A DNA stretch of 64,000 nucleotides from Vescimonas sanitatis (GTDB lineage Bacteria; Bacillota; Clostridia; Oscillospirales; Oscillospiraceae): the NCBI RefSeq assembly GCF_049060325.1, contig NZ_JBMGPW010000002.1:310001-374000 (forward strand), read 5' to 3'. The notes under the pieces are model-generated. The model had not been told where the DNA came from. It did not search any database and saw only the letters and a program-made list of their open reading frames with translations. Made by a program: the position numbers and the translations under genes. This document shows positions 54,582 to 61,676 of this stretch, piece after piece; the stretch's first letter is position 1; each line of letters starts with the position of its first letter.

Positions 54582-54612
54582 CGCAAAAACTGCGCCGCAA
54601 AACAAAGAACTA
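54582..54612 (+). repeat. Border box copy with intact inverted repeat
   Basis: GCGGCGCA-aaaac-TGCGCCGC (about 54579-54598) is a perfect 8-bp inverted repeat with a 5-bp centre, followed by AAAACAAAGAACTAA. It begins directly behind the relaxase stop. The shape matches a tyrosine-recombinase core site. Confidence 0.6.
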
Positions 54613-54646
54613 AAACCTTTCCGCGCGGAGGGTAGAAAGGAACTGA

Positions 54647-54865
54647 ATGAGAAAATCCAAATACAACTCTTTTGATGAACTCCCGCTGATGCTGACCGTG
54701 GAGGATGTGTCCCATGTGCTGGGCATCGGTCTGGCCCACGCCTATGAGGTGGCCCACCGCAGGGATTTCCCCACCATCACCCTGGGCAGCCGCATCATCG
54801 TTCCCCGTGATAAATTCATGGAATGGATCGACGAACAGGCCACGAAAAAATCTGAAATATTTTAG
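54647..54865 (+). CDS. Excisionase
   Basis: 72 residues after AAAGGAACTGA. LMLTVEDVSHVLGIGLAHAY, EVAHRRDFPTITLGSRIIVP is the HTH_17 pattern; paralog at 28555. It lies 55 bp upstream of the integrase, the classic xis-int order, and the TAGCTATT motif starts in its stop codon. Confidence 0.85.
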   Translation: MRKSKYNSFDELPLMLTVEDVSHVLGIGLAHAYEVAHRRDFPTITLGSRIIVPRDKFMEWIDEQATKKSEIF

Positions 54866-54900
54866 TAGCTATTCCAAAAACTCTGTGGTATGTGTTTGTG
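54865..54900 (+). promoter_or_regulatory. TAGCTATT leader motif, copy 5
   Basis: GTAGCTATTCCAAAAACTC then TGTGGTATGTGTTTGTG, 21 bp before the integrase start. Confidence 0.6.
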
Positions 54901-54920
54901 TTAAAAAGGAGGGATCATAA

Positions 54921-56150
54921 ATGGCCAAGAAACGAGCCAACGGCGAGGGCAGCATCCGAAAAAAGCCCAGCGGCCGCTGGGAGGGCAGATACACCCAGGG
55001 CATCGACCCGGTCACCGGCCGAGCCATCCAGAAAAGCGTGTCTGCCAAGACCCAGGCGGAGTGCAAGGAAAAGCTGGCGAAAGCCATTCGGGAGAATCGC
55101 GGCGCGCCGCTCAATCACACGGGCGACTACACCGCAGCGGAGTGGTGCCGCCTGTGGTTTGAAACCTACAGCAAGCCCAACATCCGCTACAACACCGCCA
55201 AGGGCTATGAGGGGATCATCGAGCACCACATCATCCCGGCCATCGGCGCGATCAAACTCAAGCAGCTCTCGTCCATCCACATCCAGCGAATGTATAACGA
55301 CCTGAAAGAAAACGGCAGGATGCCCCGTGGGTCGAAGCAGAACGACAAGCCCCTGTCCAACACCTTCGTGCGGCGTGTCCATGCGGTGCTGCAGGCGGCG
55401 CTGAAGCAGGCGGTGAAAGAGCGGCTCATCCCGTACAATCCCTGCGAGAACTGCCGCATCCCACCCAAGGACAAGAAAGAGATGACCATCCTCCCGCCGG
55501 AGAAGATCGGCAGGTACCTCCAGGAAGCGGAGAAGTACGGTGTCCTGCCCATGTTCTATCTGGAACTGTCCAGCGGTCTGCGCCGGGGAGAACTGCTGGC
55601 GCTCCAGTGGGAGGACTTGAATGTGAAGGAGCGCATCCTGACGGTGAACAAGCAGGTCACCCGCATGGAAGGCGAGCTGGATGTGACGGAGCCGAAAACG
55701 AAGAACTCCGTCCGCAAGGTGGCGCTGTCGCAGCAGGCGGTCGACCTGCTGGTGCAGGAGCATGAACAGCACCCGGACAACCCCATCCTGTTCCCGTCGC
55801 CCCGCACAGGCGGCTACTGGAGTCCGGACGCCGTGTCGCGGATCAACCGGAAGCTGCTGAAAAACGCAGGCATCGAGGAGCACGTGCGCTTTCACGACCT
55901 CAGACACACATTCGCCACCATGGCGATCTCCAGCGGCGTGGACGTGAAGACCCTGTCCAGCATGCTGGGCCATTACAGCGCTGGGTTCACTCTGGACACC
56001 TACACGCACATCACCAACGATATGCAGCGAGGTGCGGCTGAGAAGATCGGCGGCTTCATGGAGTCGGTCACGGCAGCCAACACCCCGGAACCTCCCGACC
56101 CACCGGAGGAAAGCCGGTGCAAGGTGATACCGTTCGAGAGAGTGGGATAA
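54921..56150 (+). CDS. Tyrosine recombinase (integrase) of the mobilizable element
   Basis: 409 residues; ATG at 54921 after AAAAGGAGGG. AP2-like arm domain (NGEGSIRKKPSGRWEGRYTQ), core-binding domain, catalytic domain with SSGLRRGELLALQW (first Arg, about 220), HDLRHTFATMA (about 325) and MLGHYSAGFTLDTYTHI (Tyr about 363). All catalytic residues present. Closest in the window to the integrase at 29938. A hairpin terminator follows at 56157. Confidence 0.93.
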   Translation: MAKKRANGEGSIRKKPSGRWEGRYTQGIDPVTGRAIQKSVSAKTQAECKEKLAKAIRENRGAPLNHTGDYTAAEWCRLWFETYSKPNIRYNTAKGYEGIIEHHIIPAIGAIKLKQLSSIHIQRMYNDLKENGRMPRGSKQNDKPLSNTFVRRVHAVLQAALKQAVKERLIPYNPCENCRIPPKDKKEMTILPPEKIGRYLQEAEKYGVLPMFYLELSSGLRRGELLALQWEDLNVKERILTVNKQVTRMEGELDVTEPKTKNSVRKVALSQQAVDLLVQEHEQHPDNPILFPSPRTGGYWSPDAVSRINRKLLKNAGIEEHVRFHDLRHTFATMAISSGVDVKTLSSMLGHYSAGFTLDTYTHITNDMQRGAAEKIGGFMESVTAANTPEPPDPPEESRCKVIPFERVG

Positions 56151-56156
56151 AAGAAA

Positions 56157-56184
56157 ATGGGCTCGCCAGAAATGGCGAGCCCAT
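56157..56184. terminator. Bidirectional terminator
   Basis: ATGGGCTCGCCA-gaaa-TGGCGAGCCCAT: a perfect 12-bp stem between the convergent integrase and ABC-3C operon 2. Confidence 0.85.
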
Positions 56185-56200
56185 AAAAGTTGCAAACAGT

Positions 56201-57805
56201 TTATCCCCAAGAACGTCCGAACAACTCTTGACCGTTACTGCTTAATCTCAATACGGCAGATTCCCCGAGAAGGCGAGATGTCTTTTCGCTATACGAATCC
56301 TGTTTATCCAGAGCGATGATGACTTGTTTACCGCAAGAGGAATACAGCTCAATAATTTTCTCAATCGCATCATCTGAAATCTGTTTCAGTACGACCGAGT
56401 CATGTACCAGAAGCGGCAGTTTTGTAAGGCTCAGCACAGCGAGATCATATACAACAAGTCCCTTATATGCAATGCCAGTGCCAGTATCATCCGGAGTGAA
56501 GAAATCATATCCGGTGTCGGTAAAGTTCAGTATGGGAGCGTTGTAGGATCCCTCGTAGATAGCATCGTTGAGTCGGCTCATTTCTTCGTTGAGCCGGTAG
56601 GAAACTAAAGCTAATTGCTGTTGCTTAATTGTTTTCAGCCGCTCCGCGTCAGCATCTCGGTCCTCTTTCAGCTGCTGTAGTTTTTCGTAAGCATCATTTT
56701 CCTTTTGCATCCGGTCTTTCTCGCGAAGCAGTTCTGCGTGACGAGTTAGAACAACCTTAGAAAGGTTGGGGTTTTGAACCAGTTCCTGAAGCTGAGCTTC
56801 GTATTCGTGGATGATCTGGTCATACTCAGCCAGTTCTTTTTCAAGCTTAGAACGGTCTGATCTCAGTTCAGCCTTGAACACGGAGGAAATCGTTCTGTGG
56901 AACCCCTCAATCTCATCCAAGTGTGCAACGGCCGCTTCTGGGAAAAAGTGCTGTAAATCAGCGAAGGAATCGGTTGTAGAGGAAAAGGCATAGTTGCCAT
57001 TTTCGTCAAGCAAATCCCATCGGGCTTTCACTTTGCTCCTTGCGCGCCGAGCTCTGGATAGTAATTTCTTGATATAAACCGCCTGTTCAGATGCTGCAGC
57101 ATCTACATCAAGTAAACCGCGTTCCAATCCAGAAGAAAGCTCCTCAATTTGCGCAGCAATACTGCGAATCTCTTTTTCGTTTTTGTCGTGTACACGCTTG
57201 GTGATTTTTGCAATAAACTGCAAAGCTTGCGCCTTTTTATATGCAGTCAATTCCGCATCAGAGCGCTGGGCTGCGGCCTCTGTTTCCTTGAGAGGTGTAT
57301 ACGCATCGAAAAGTTTCAGAAGCGCCGTGCATGCCTTTTCTGCTTTCTCTGTAGCCTGGTAGTGCAGCGGATGCCGCTCATCGCAATTGTTTTTCCCATA
57401 TACTCGAATATATCGACCAACTGCATCTCGGAAAGACAGTTCTGGCAAAGATATTGCATACTTCGAGTCCAGCCATTTGCAGTAATCATTCAGCCCGATT
57501 TCTTCAACCTTCTCGTAAGAATCATTGCATTTCCAAACAGTATGGGCATTAATGCTGTTTCTGCAAAACTTAAAGATTTCTTCGCCAAAAATAAAAGAGA
57601 AGTATATATCGTGGGAACCGACATTTTCGATGATGTCCGTTGTACCTGCATATGTGCTACCACCGAAAACATAGTCAATTATCAGTAGGAAGGTGGATTT
57701 CCCGATAGAGTTGTCGCCTGCATTGGTACCCAACACCACACTAAGTCCAGGATTGAAAACAATTCGCTTCTGGTGAAATTGTTCACAGTAAATCTCATGC
57801 AACAT
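56201..57805 (-). CDS. ABC-3C system 2 ATPase (DUF2326-like)
   Basis: 534 residues from the ATG at 57805 (MLHEIYCEQF), with GAGGTG upstream; an earlier in-frame start would overlap the middle gene entirely. Walker A variant VVLGTNAGDNSIGKSTFLLI (about 23-40), coiled coils (about 190-400), and a C-terminal lobe GLVVYDLAVLSL...PLLVHDSVVLKQI in which His replaces the usual acidic Walker B residue, as I recall for DUF2326 proteins. It lacks a zinc hook. It overlaps the middle component by 11 bp. Same role as the ATPase at 32712, but of a different subfamily. Confidence 0.8.
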   Translation of the reverse strand: MLHEIYCEQFHQKRIVFNPGLSVVLGTNAGDNSIGKSTFLLIIDYVFGGSTYAGTTDIIENVGSHDIYFSFIFGEEIFKFCRNSINAHTVWKCNDSYEKVEEIGLNDYCKWLDSKYAISLPELSFRDAVGRYIRVYGKNNCDERHPLHYQATEKAEKACTALLKLFDAYTPLKETEAAAQRSDAELTAYKKAQALQFIAKITKRVHDKNEKEIRSIAAQIEELSSGLERGLLDVDAAASEQAVYIKKLLSRARRARSKVKARWDLLDENGNYAFSSTTDSFADLQHFFPEAAVAHLDEIEGFHRTISSVFKAELRSDRSKLEKELAEYDQIIHEYEAQLQELVQNPNLSKVVLTRHAELLREKDRMQKENDAYEKLQQLKEDRDADAERLKTIKQQQLALVSYRLNEEMSRLNDAIYEGSYNAPILNFTDTGYDFFTPDDTGTGIAYKGLVVYDLAVLSLTKLPLLVHDSVVLKQISDDAIEKIIELYSSCGKQVIIALDKQDSYSEKTSRLLGESAVLRLSSNGQELFGRSWG

Positions 57806-58022
57806 AACAGAGCACCTCGCGTTCTGCGTCATATCTAATTCTTTGGAGAGCAAACAGGCAGTCCAGAGTATCCATGAAATCCTCAATACTACTGAAATGC
57901 TTCGTGGTAGCATCATACAGAGCTAACACTCCCGTGTCAGCATCTTGCAATACCGAGAGCACTGGCGGGAACTTACTGATTACACTTTCACCATAAGATG
58001 TGATTTTACTCGGTAATCTCAT
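57795..58022 (-). CDS. ABC-3C system 2 middle component
   Basis: 75 residues from the ATG at 58022. MRLPSKITSYGESVISKFPP and DFMDTLDCLFALQRIRYDAE, VLCYVA match my memory of ABC-3C middle component 6 (MKLPxKhTxYxESVLxxhPxIL...DFIDALDxLYxLGKIxh). It overlaps effector and ATPase genes on both sides (17 and 11 bp), so the three are made together. Confidence 0.8.
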   Translation of the reverse strand: MRLPSKITSYGESVISKFPPVLSVLQDADTGVLALYDATTKHFSSIEDFMDTLDCLFALQRIRYDAEREVLCYVA

Positions 58023-58818
58023 GGAACACCTCACAGTTCTGAACAAAGAAGGAGACAACTGCCTCACAAGCCTCTCTGGATGTAGAGCACGTTTTTGCCA
58101 TTACCCAATTTACGAGTTGGTCAAATATGTCACTCTTGTTATCTGAGAGACCCTCCATTTTAATAAAGCAACTTTTAATCTGAAGGCTGAGCGCATCCAA
58201 ACGAAAACCGTTAATCCCCTCCAGTTCTTTAAAGCGGTCACGGATGTAAGGATAGTAGCTGGTCACATTCATGCTGACCCGGTTTTTCAAGAGGAACTCA
58301 TTTGTGGAGAATTTTTTGGTTAATCGGGCGGGTATGTAGCTCAGCGTGGCGGCTTCGTCTTCACGCAAAAAACAAACTTTTGCCACAACATCTGCAATTT
58401 GCGGTTCCAGCCCCATTGTCAGTGTAGCTTCGTGGAGGTCTGTAAGCTGTAGAAAATGTTGCTTTATCTTCAGGAGTTTTAGGTAGTCCTCCACCGTGGT
58501 GTGGTAGTCCTGCTGATTGTGACAATCTTTACATAATGCGATCTTGTTTTCAAAGGACTCGGAATTATCCCCCAAACGAGGCAGTTTACTTAAAAGTTCA
58601 TACTGTTCTTCAGTCGGACTATTCGGAAAAATATGGGCAATCTCATATAACTTATTTGCCTTTCCTTGTTTATTGTGTCGAAGGATTTTTCCACAAAGAG
58701 GACAGGAAAAAGAAACCTCTTTTAGGTACAGTTGCTGCTCAGCTTCAGTTGGGGCTTTGCGCTTTTTCAAATAGGGATCAGCCGCAATTGCTTTTGCAAT
58801 AGCGTCGCTCTTTGCCAT
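58006..58818 (-). CDS. ABC-3C system 2 effector with HNH endonuclease domain
   Basis: 270 residues; ATG at 58818 after GGGAGAGTG. The HNH/zinc-ribbon nuclease lies at about 38-105: CPLCGKIL, YEIAHIFPNS (the catalytic His), and ALCKDCHNQQDYH with a second Cys pair. The C-terminal half (RDRFKELEGINGFRLDALSL, SREACEAVVSFFVQNCEVFH) is the ABC-3C C-terminal domain that docks on the other components. All zinc ligands and the catalytic His are present, so it should be an active DNA nuclease once released. Confidence 0.85.
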   Translation of the reverse strand: MAKSDAIAKAIAADPYLKKRKAPTEAEQQLYLKEVSFSCPLCGKILRHNKQGKANKLYEIAHIFPNSPTEEQYELLSKLPRLGDNSESFENKIALCKDCHNQQDYHTTVEDYLKLLKIKQHFLQLTDLHEATLTMGLEPQIADVVAKVCFLREDEAATLSYIPARLTKKFSTNEFLLKNRVSMNVTSYYPYIRDRFKELEGINGFRLDALSLQIKSCFIKMEGLSDNKSDIFDQLVNWVMAKTCSTSREACEAVVSFFVQNCEVFHEITE

Positions 58819-58841
58819 ATTAAATCACTCTCCCTAATTGG

Positions 58842-58941
58842 TCAAAATAAAAGACCGCACGGGAACACACCCATACGGTCGCCTTGGTGGCGCAAAGGCC
58901 TACCGTAAAGATATTATAGTGCATAACGCTGAAAATTTCAA
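58842..58941 (-). promoter_or_regulatory. Promoter and attenuator-like leader of ABC-3C operon 2
   Basis: Minus strand: TTGAAA (58936-58941), 17 bp, TATAAT (58913-58918). The RNA would start near 58907. TTACGGTAGGCCTTTGCGCC, ACCAAGGCGACCGTA folds as antiterminator (TACGGT/ACCGTA, inner GCCTT/AAGGC). GACCGTATGGG-tgtgtt-CCCGTGCGGTC with TTTTATTTT (58844-58880) is the competing 11-bp terminator. Closely similar to 36391-36502. Confidence 0.8.
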
Positions 58942-59114
58942 GATATTGTCACAACTACACGTAAAAAACGGCGAAAACACACCAGTTAGGGATGGGTTAG
59001 GGATTTTGCGGTCTTCGGCGTTCTCCCGCACCGAGGTTGCGACTGCCGTTTTACCTCTCTGGCCACAATTGGGATGTGGTTAAGCACACTTCAAAAATTG
59101 AACTTATAACGCAG
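58942..59114. other. Intergenic, nothing recognised
   Basis: Between the leader of ABC-3C operon 2 and the tRNA terminator. The plus-strand frame through here (ILRSSAFSRTEVATAVLPLW) has no start region or family; it may be a gene scrap. Confidence 0.4.
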
Positions 59115-59140
59115 AAAAACCGCCTTTTTAGGCGGTTTTT
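59115..59140 (-). terminator. Terminator of tRNA-Pro
   Basis: AAAAACCGCC-ttttta-GGCGGTTTTT, 10 bp behind the tRNA 3-prime end; works in both directions. Confidence 0.8.
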
Positions 59141-59150
59141 CTGGGAAAGG

Positions 59151-59226
59151 TGGTCCGAGTGACAGGATTCGAACCTGCGGCATCCTGCTCCCAAAGCAGG
59201 CGCGCTACCAACTGCGCTACACCCGG
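59151..59226 (-). tRNA. tRNA-Pro (anticodon TGG)
   Basis: 76 nt including encoded CCA. Acceptor CCGGGTG pairs with CACTCGG (one G-T pair), D-arm GCGCAGTTGGTAGCGC, anticodon arm CCTGC-TTTGGGA-GCAGG with TGG, T-arm CAGG-TTCGAAT-CCTG, discriminator A. The 3-prime end faces the defence island, the usual integration side for tyrosine recombinases. Confidence 0.97.
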
Positions 59227-59259
59227 TTATTAAGTTATTTTATCCGGCTGGGCGTATTC

Positions 59260-59297
59260 TCCCAAACCAGGCGCGATACCAACTTCGCTATACCCGG
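59260..59297 (-). repeat. tRNA-Pro 5-prime fragment 1 (degenerate)
   Basis: Minus strand CCGGGTATAGCGAAGTTGGT, ATCGCGCCTGGTTTGGGA: acceptor, D-arm and half the anticodon arm of tRNA-Pro with several substitutions; no 3-prime half. Confidence 0.75.
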
Positions 59298-59353
59298 ATA
59301 TTCAATTTCTGCCATTATACCACGGCGAGGGAGAAAATCAAAGATTTTTCTGT

Positions 59354-59398
59354 CTGTGGTCATTTATGTGGTCAAAGGCGATTTTGTGCCGCTTTCTG
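59354..59398 (+). repeat. Right copy of island-end repeat
   Basis: CTGTGGTCATTTATGTGGTC then AAAGGCGATTTTGTG and CCGCTTTCTG. Related to 8486-8520 in the same orientation. Confidence 0.5.
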
Positions 59399-59482
59399 CA
59401 ATCGGGGAAAATCCCGCAAACGCAGGCGTCGCAAGGCTTTGCGGCGTTTCGCCTCACCCCATCCCGGATACAACCACGGCAC

Positions 59483-59520
59483 TCCCAAAGCAGGCGCGCT
59501 ACCAACTGCGCAACACCCCG
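59483..59520 (-). repeat. tRNA-Pro 5-prime fragment 2
   Basis: Minus strand CGGGGTGTTGCGCAGTTGGT, AGCGCGCCTGCTTTGGGA: identical to the intact tRNA in D-arm and anticodon arm, with two changes in the acceptor part; stops after the anticodon. Confidence 0.75.
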
Positions 59521-59552
59521 ATATTAAGTTTTTTCAGAGCTTCCGCATGTAT

Positions 59553-59590
59553 TCCCAAATCAAGCGCGATACCAACTTCGCTATACCCGG
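59553..59590 (-). repeat. tRNA-Pro 5-prime fragment 3 (degenerate)
   Basis: Minus strand CCGGGTATAGCGAAGTTGGT, ATCGCGCTTGATTTGGGA: nearly the same as fragment 1 at 59260, so the intact-plus-degenerate pair was probably duplicated as a block. Confidence 0.75.
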
Positions 59591-59651
59591 ATACTTTTTC
59601 AGTATAGCACAGCTGCGGGTGGAAGGGAAGAGAAAATTTTTGGTTTACATA

Positions 59652-59699
59652 AATAAGGTCGTCATCGGCGGGCGCTTGCCTGCCGATGACGACCTTATT
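59652..59699. terminator. Terminator after the histidine kinase gene
   Basis: AATAAGGTCGTCATCGGC and GCCGATGACGACCTTATT form a perfect 18-bp stem around a 12-nt loop. Confidence 0.85.
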
Positions 59700-59717
59700 C
59701 AGATCTGTATAAAACAC

Positions 59718-61676
59718 TTAGCTTGCTGCGCTCTCCGACAGCGGGAAGGTGATATCCGCGCGGAAAAGGTCGGCGTCGATGGCCAGGTCGAAGCGGCCGC
59801 CCTGCAGCTGCACCAGGCTGCGGGCGATGGACAGCCCCAGTCCGCTGCCCTCTGTGTGCCGCGAGGCATCGCCGCGCACAAAACGCTCCATCAGCTCGTC
59901 GGGGGAGATATTCAGCTCGTCCCGCGAGACGTTCTTGAAGCTGATGGTAACGGCCTTCCGGGACAGCGTGGAAACCACGTAGACCCGTGTGCCGGGCAGG
60001 GCATATTTGCAGATATTCGATACCAGGTTGTCCATGACGCGGCTCAGCAAACGACTGTCGGCGCGGATGACGGTACCCGGTGCGGGAGGCTGCGTTACCA
60101 GCGTCAGCTGGCAGGCGGCCAGCCGCTCCTGATACTCCCCCTGAATCTGGGAGAACAGTACGTTCACGTCCGTGGGCTGCAAATCCACATTCAGGGCGCC
60201 GGAGGAGGCCTTGGATGCTTCCACCAGATCCTCGGTGAGTTTTTTCAGCCGGTGGCTCTGCCGGTCCAGCACGGCGATGTACTCCCGGGCCTCTGGGGAG
60301 GGGATGTCCTCCTTTTTCAACAGATCCACATAGTTGACGATAGAGGTCAGCGGCGTCTTGATGTCGTGGGACACGTTGGTGATGAGCTCTGTCTTCAGGT
60401 GCTCGGCCTTCATCTGCTCCTGCACCGCCTGCTCCAGGCCGGACTGTACATCGTTCAGCTCCTGCCCGTAGCGCTTGAAGTCGCCGATGAGGTACTTCGT
60501 GTCGATGGGCGAGGAGAAGTCGCCGTTCGCCAGCTTTTCGCCGCCCTTCTGTAGCGTCCGCAGATTGACGGCTACATACAGCACCGCCAGCAGTTCTGCG
60601 AGCTTCAGTGCCAGAAACGGCGCGGCGAGGGTGCCGTAGTAGTCCTGCATGAAGAGGACGGATTCAATAAACACCAGTATCAGCCCCGCCAAAGCTGTCT
60701 TCCAGATCAGCGGCAGGCTTTTGGCGATGCGCCACAGCCCCAGAAACAGCGAACGGACAATGCGCCAGAGGAACCGGGCTATCCGCGCGATCAGCGCGCT
60801 CCGCAGGACGGTGCCCGCCTTGCACTGGGCGGCAAAGGCGCACAGGAACAGCAGCACCAGCGGCACCAGCGCCGCGCAGAAGAAAACGCGTCCCCACCCG
60901 TAATAGAACGCTTCCCAACCAATGAAAAACGTACACAGCAGTACGATCAGCCATACATCCGCGGGGATCTTGTCCAGCCACGTCAGATGGATGCCCTCAT
61001 GCCTCGCCCAATGGCCGGCAGAGGCCATGAGGAAGCAGAAGAAGAACAGTGCCAGCGCCGCGAACAGCACGGTCAGAATCACCGTCAGGGCGGTATGCTC
61101 CACCAGCCACATGTCCAGCAGATAGGAATAAGAGGGCACCTCCTCGGTGCGCAGCAGATCGGCGGCAATGGTGACCATGGCGGTGTTGCCGGTGTTCAGC
61201 TGATAGGTGAACGTCTCCTGCGTGGCGTACAGCGGCTTGTCGCCGTCTGTCAGCTCAAAATTTTCAAAGGTACCGACGACCTCCCCATTTCCTCTGACGG
61301 TGACGGTCAGGTGACAGTCGGCGGCATCGCGGGAGAACTCCTCCGCAAATATACGGGGCAGGTCGCTGATCACCTGAGCCCGCTCCTCCTCGGTGACATC
61401 TCCATTTTCAACGGTACTGTAGTCATAGGTGCCGTCACTGACCAGCACGCCCGCATTGGCCAGCGTGCCGCGCAGGAAGCTGTCGGCGATGTCGATGGAT
61501 CTGACGCAGTTTCCCTCGTACATCGTCTGGCGCAGGAAGTCGCCGCCGTCCAGAAACACGTCGTAGCTGATAAGGATACCCACGCCCACGCCGCCCAGAA
61601 CGGTCAGAACGCCGAACACCAGCGTCAGCACGAAGGCGGCGGCCTTCGCCCACGTCTTGTCTAAAAATCCCTTCAT
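59718..61676 (-). CDS. Membrane sensor histidine kinase
   Basis: 652 residues; starts inside the response-regulator stop (ATGA). N-terminal membrane helix (about 12-36), a 150-residue extracellular sensor region (DGGDFLRQTMYEGNCVRSID...LNTGNTAMVTIAADLL), then several membrane helices (about 192-216, 237-255, 260-285, and 320-375). A HAMP-like segment (about 380-400, GGEKLANGDFSSPIDTKYLI), then HisKA with NVSHDIKTPLTSIVNYVDLL (phospho-His about 437) and HATPase_c with N box (MDNLVSNICKYA) and G box (GSGLGLSIARS). Stimulus unknown; cell-envelope stress is plausible because a glycosyltransferase gene lies next upstream. Confidence 0.93.
   Translation of the reverse strand: MKGFLDKTWAKAAAFVLTLVFGVLTVLGGVGVGILISYDVFLDGGDFLRQTMYEGNCVRSIDIADSFLRGTLANAGVLVSDGTYDYSTVENGDVTEEERAQVISDLPRIFAEEFSRDAADCHLTVTVRGNGEVVGTFENFELTDGDKPLYATQETFTYQLNTGNTAMVTIAADLLRTEEVPSYSYLLDMWLVEHTALTVILTVLFAALALFFFCFLMASAGHWARHEGIHLTWLDKIPADVWLIVLLCTFFIGWEAFYYGWGRVFFCAALVPLVLLFLCAFAAQCKAGTVLRSALIARIARFLWRIVRSLFLGLWRIAKSLPLIWKTALAGLILVFIESVLFMQDYYGTLAAPFLALKLAELLAVLYVAVNLRTLQKGGEKLANGDFSSPIDTKYLIGDFKRYGQELNDVQSGLEQAVQEQMKAEHLKTELITNVSHDIKTPLTSIVNYVDLLKKEDIPSPEAREYIAVLDRQSHRLKKLTEDLVEASKASSGALNVDLQPTDVNVLFSQIQGEYQERLAACQLTLVTQPPAPGTVIRADSRLLSRVMDNLVSNICKYALPGTRVYVVSTLSRKAVTISFKNVSRDELNISPDELMERFVRGDASRHTEGSGLGLSIARSLVQLQGGRFDLAIDADLFRADITFPLSESAAS

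Larger units (their letters stand above)
59227..59651. other. tRNA-fragment region upstream of tRNA-Pro
   Basis: About 425 bp without a gene, containing three tRNA-Pro 5-prime fragments and the right island-end repeat. GGCGTCGCAAGGCTTTGCGG (about 59424-59443) forms an imperfect GC-rich hairpin. Confidence 0.6.

Noticed and set aside
59439..60554. Plus-strand open frame of 371 codons
   Set aside because: It begins inside tRNA fragments and continues antisense to the histidine kinase.
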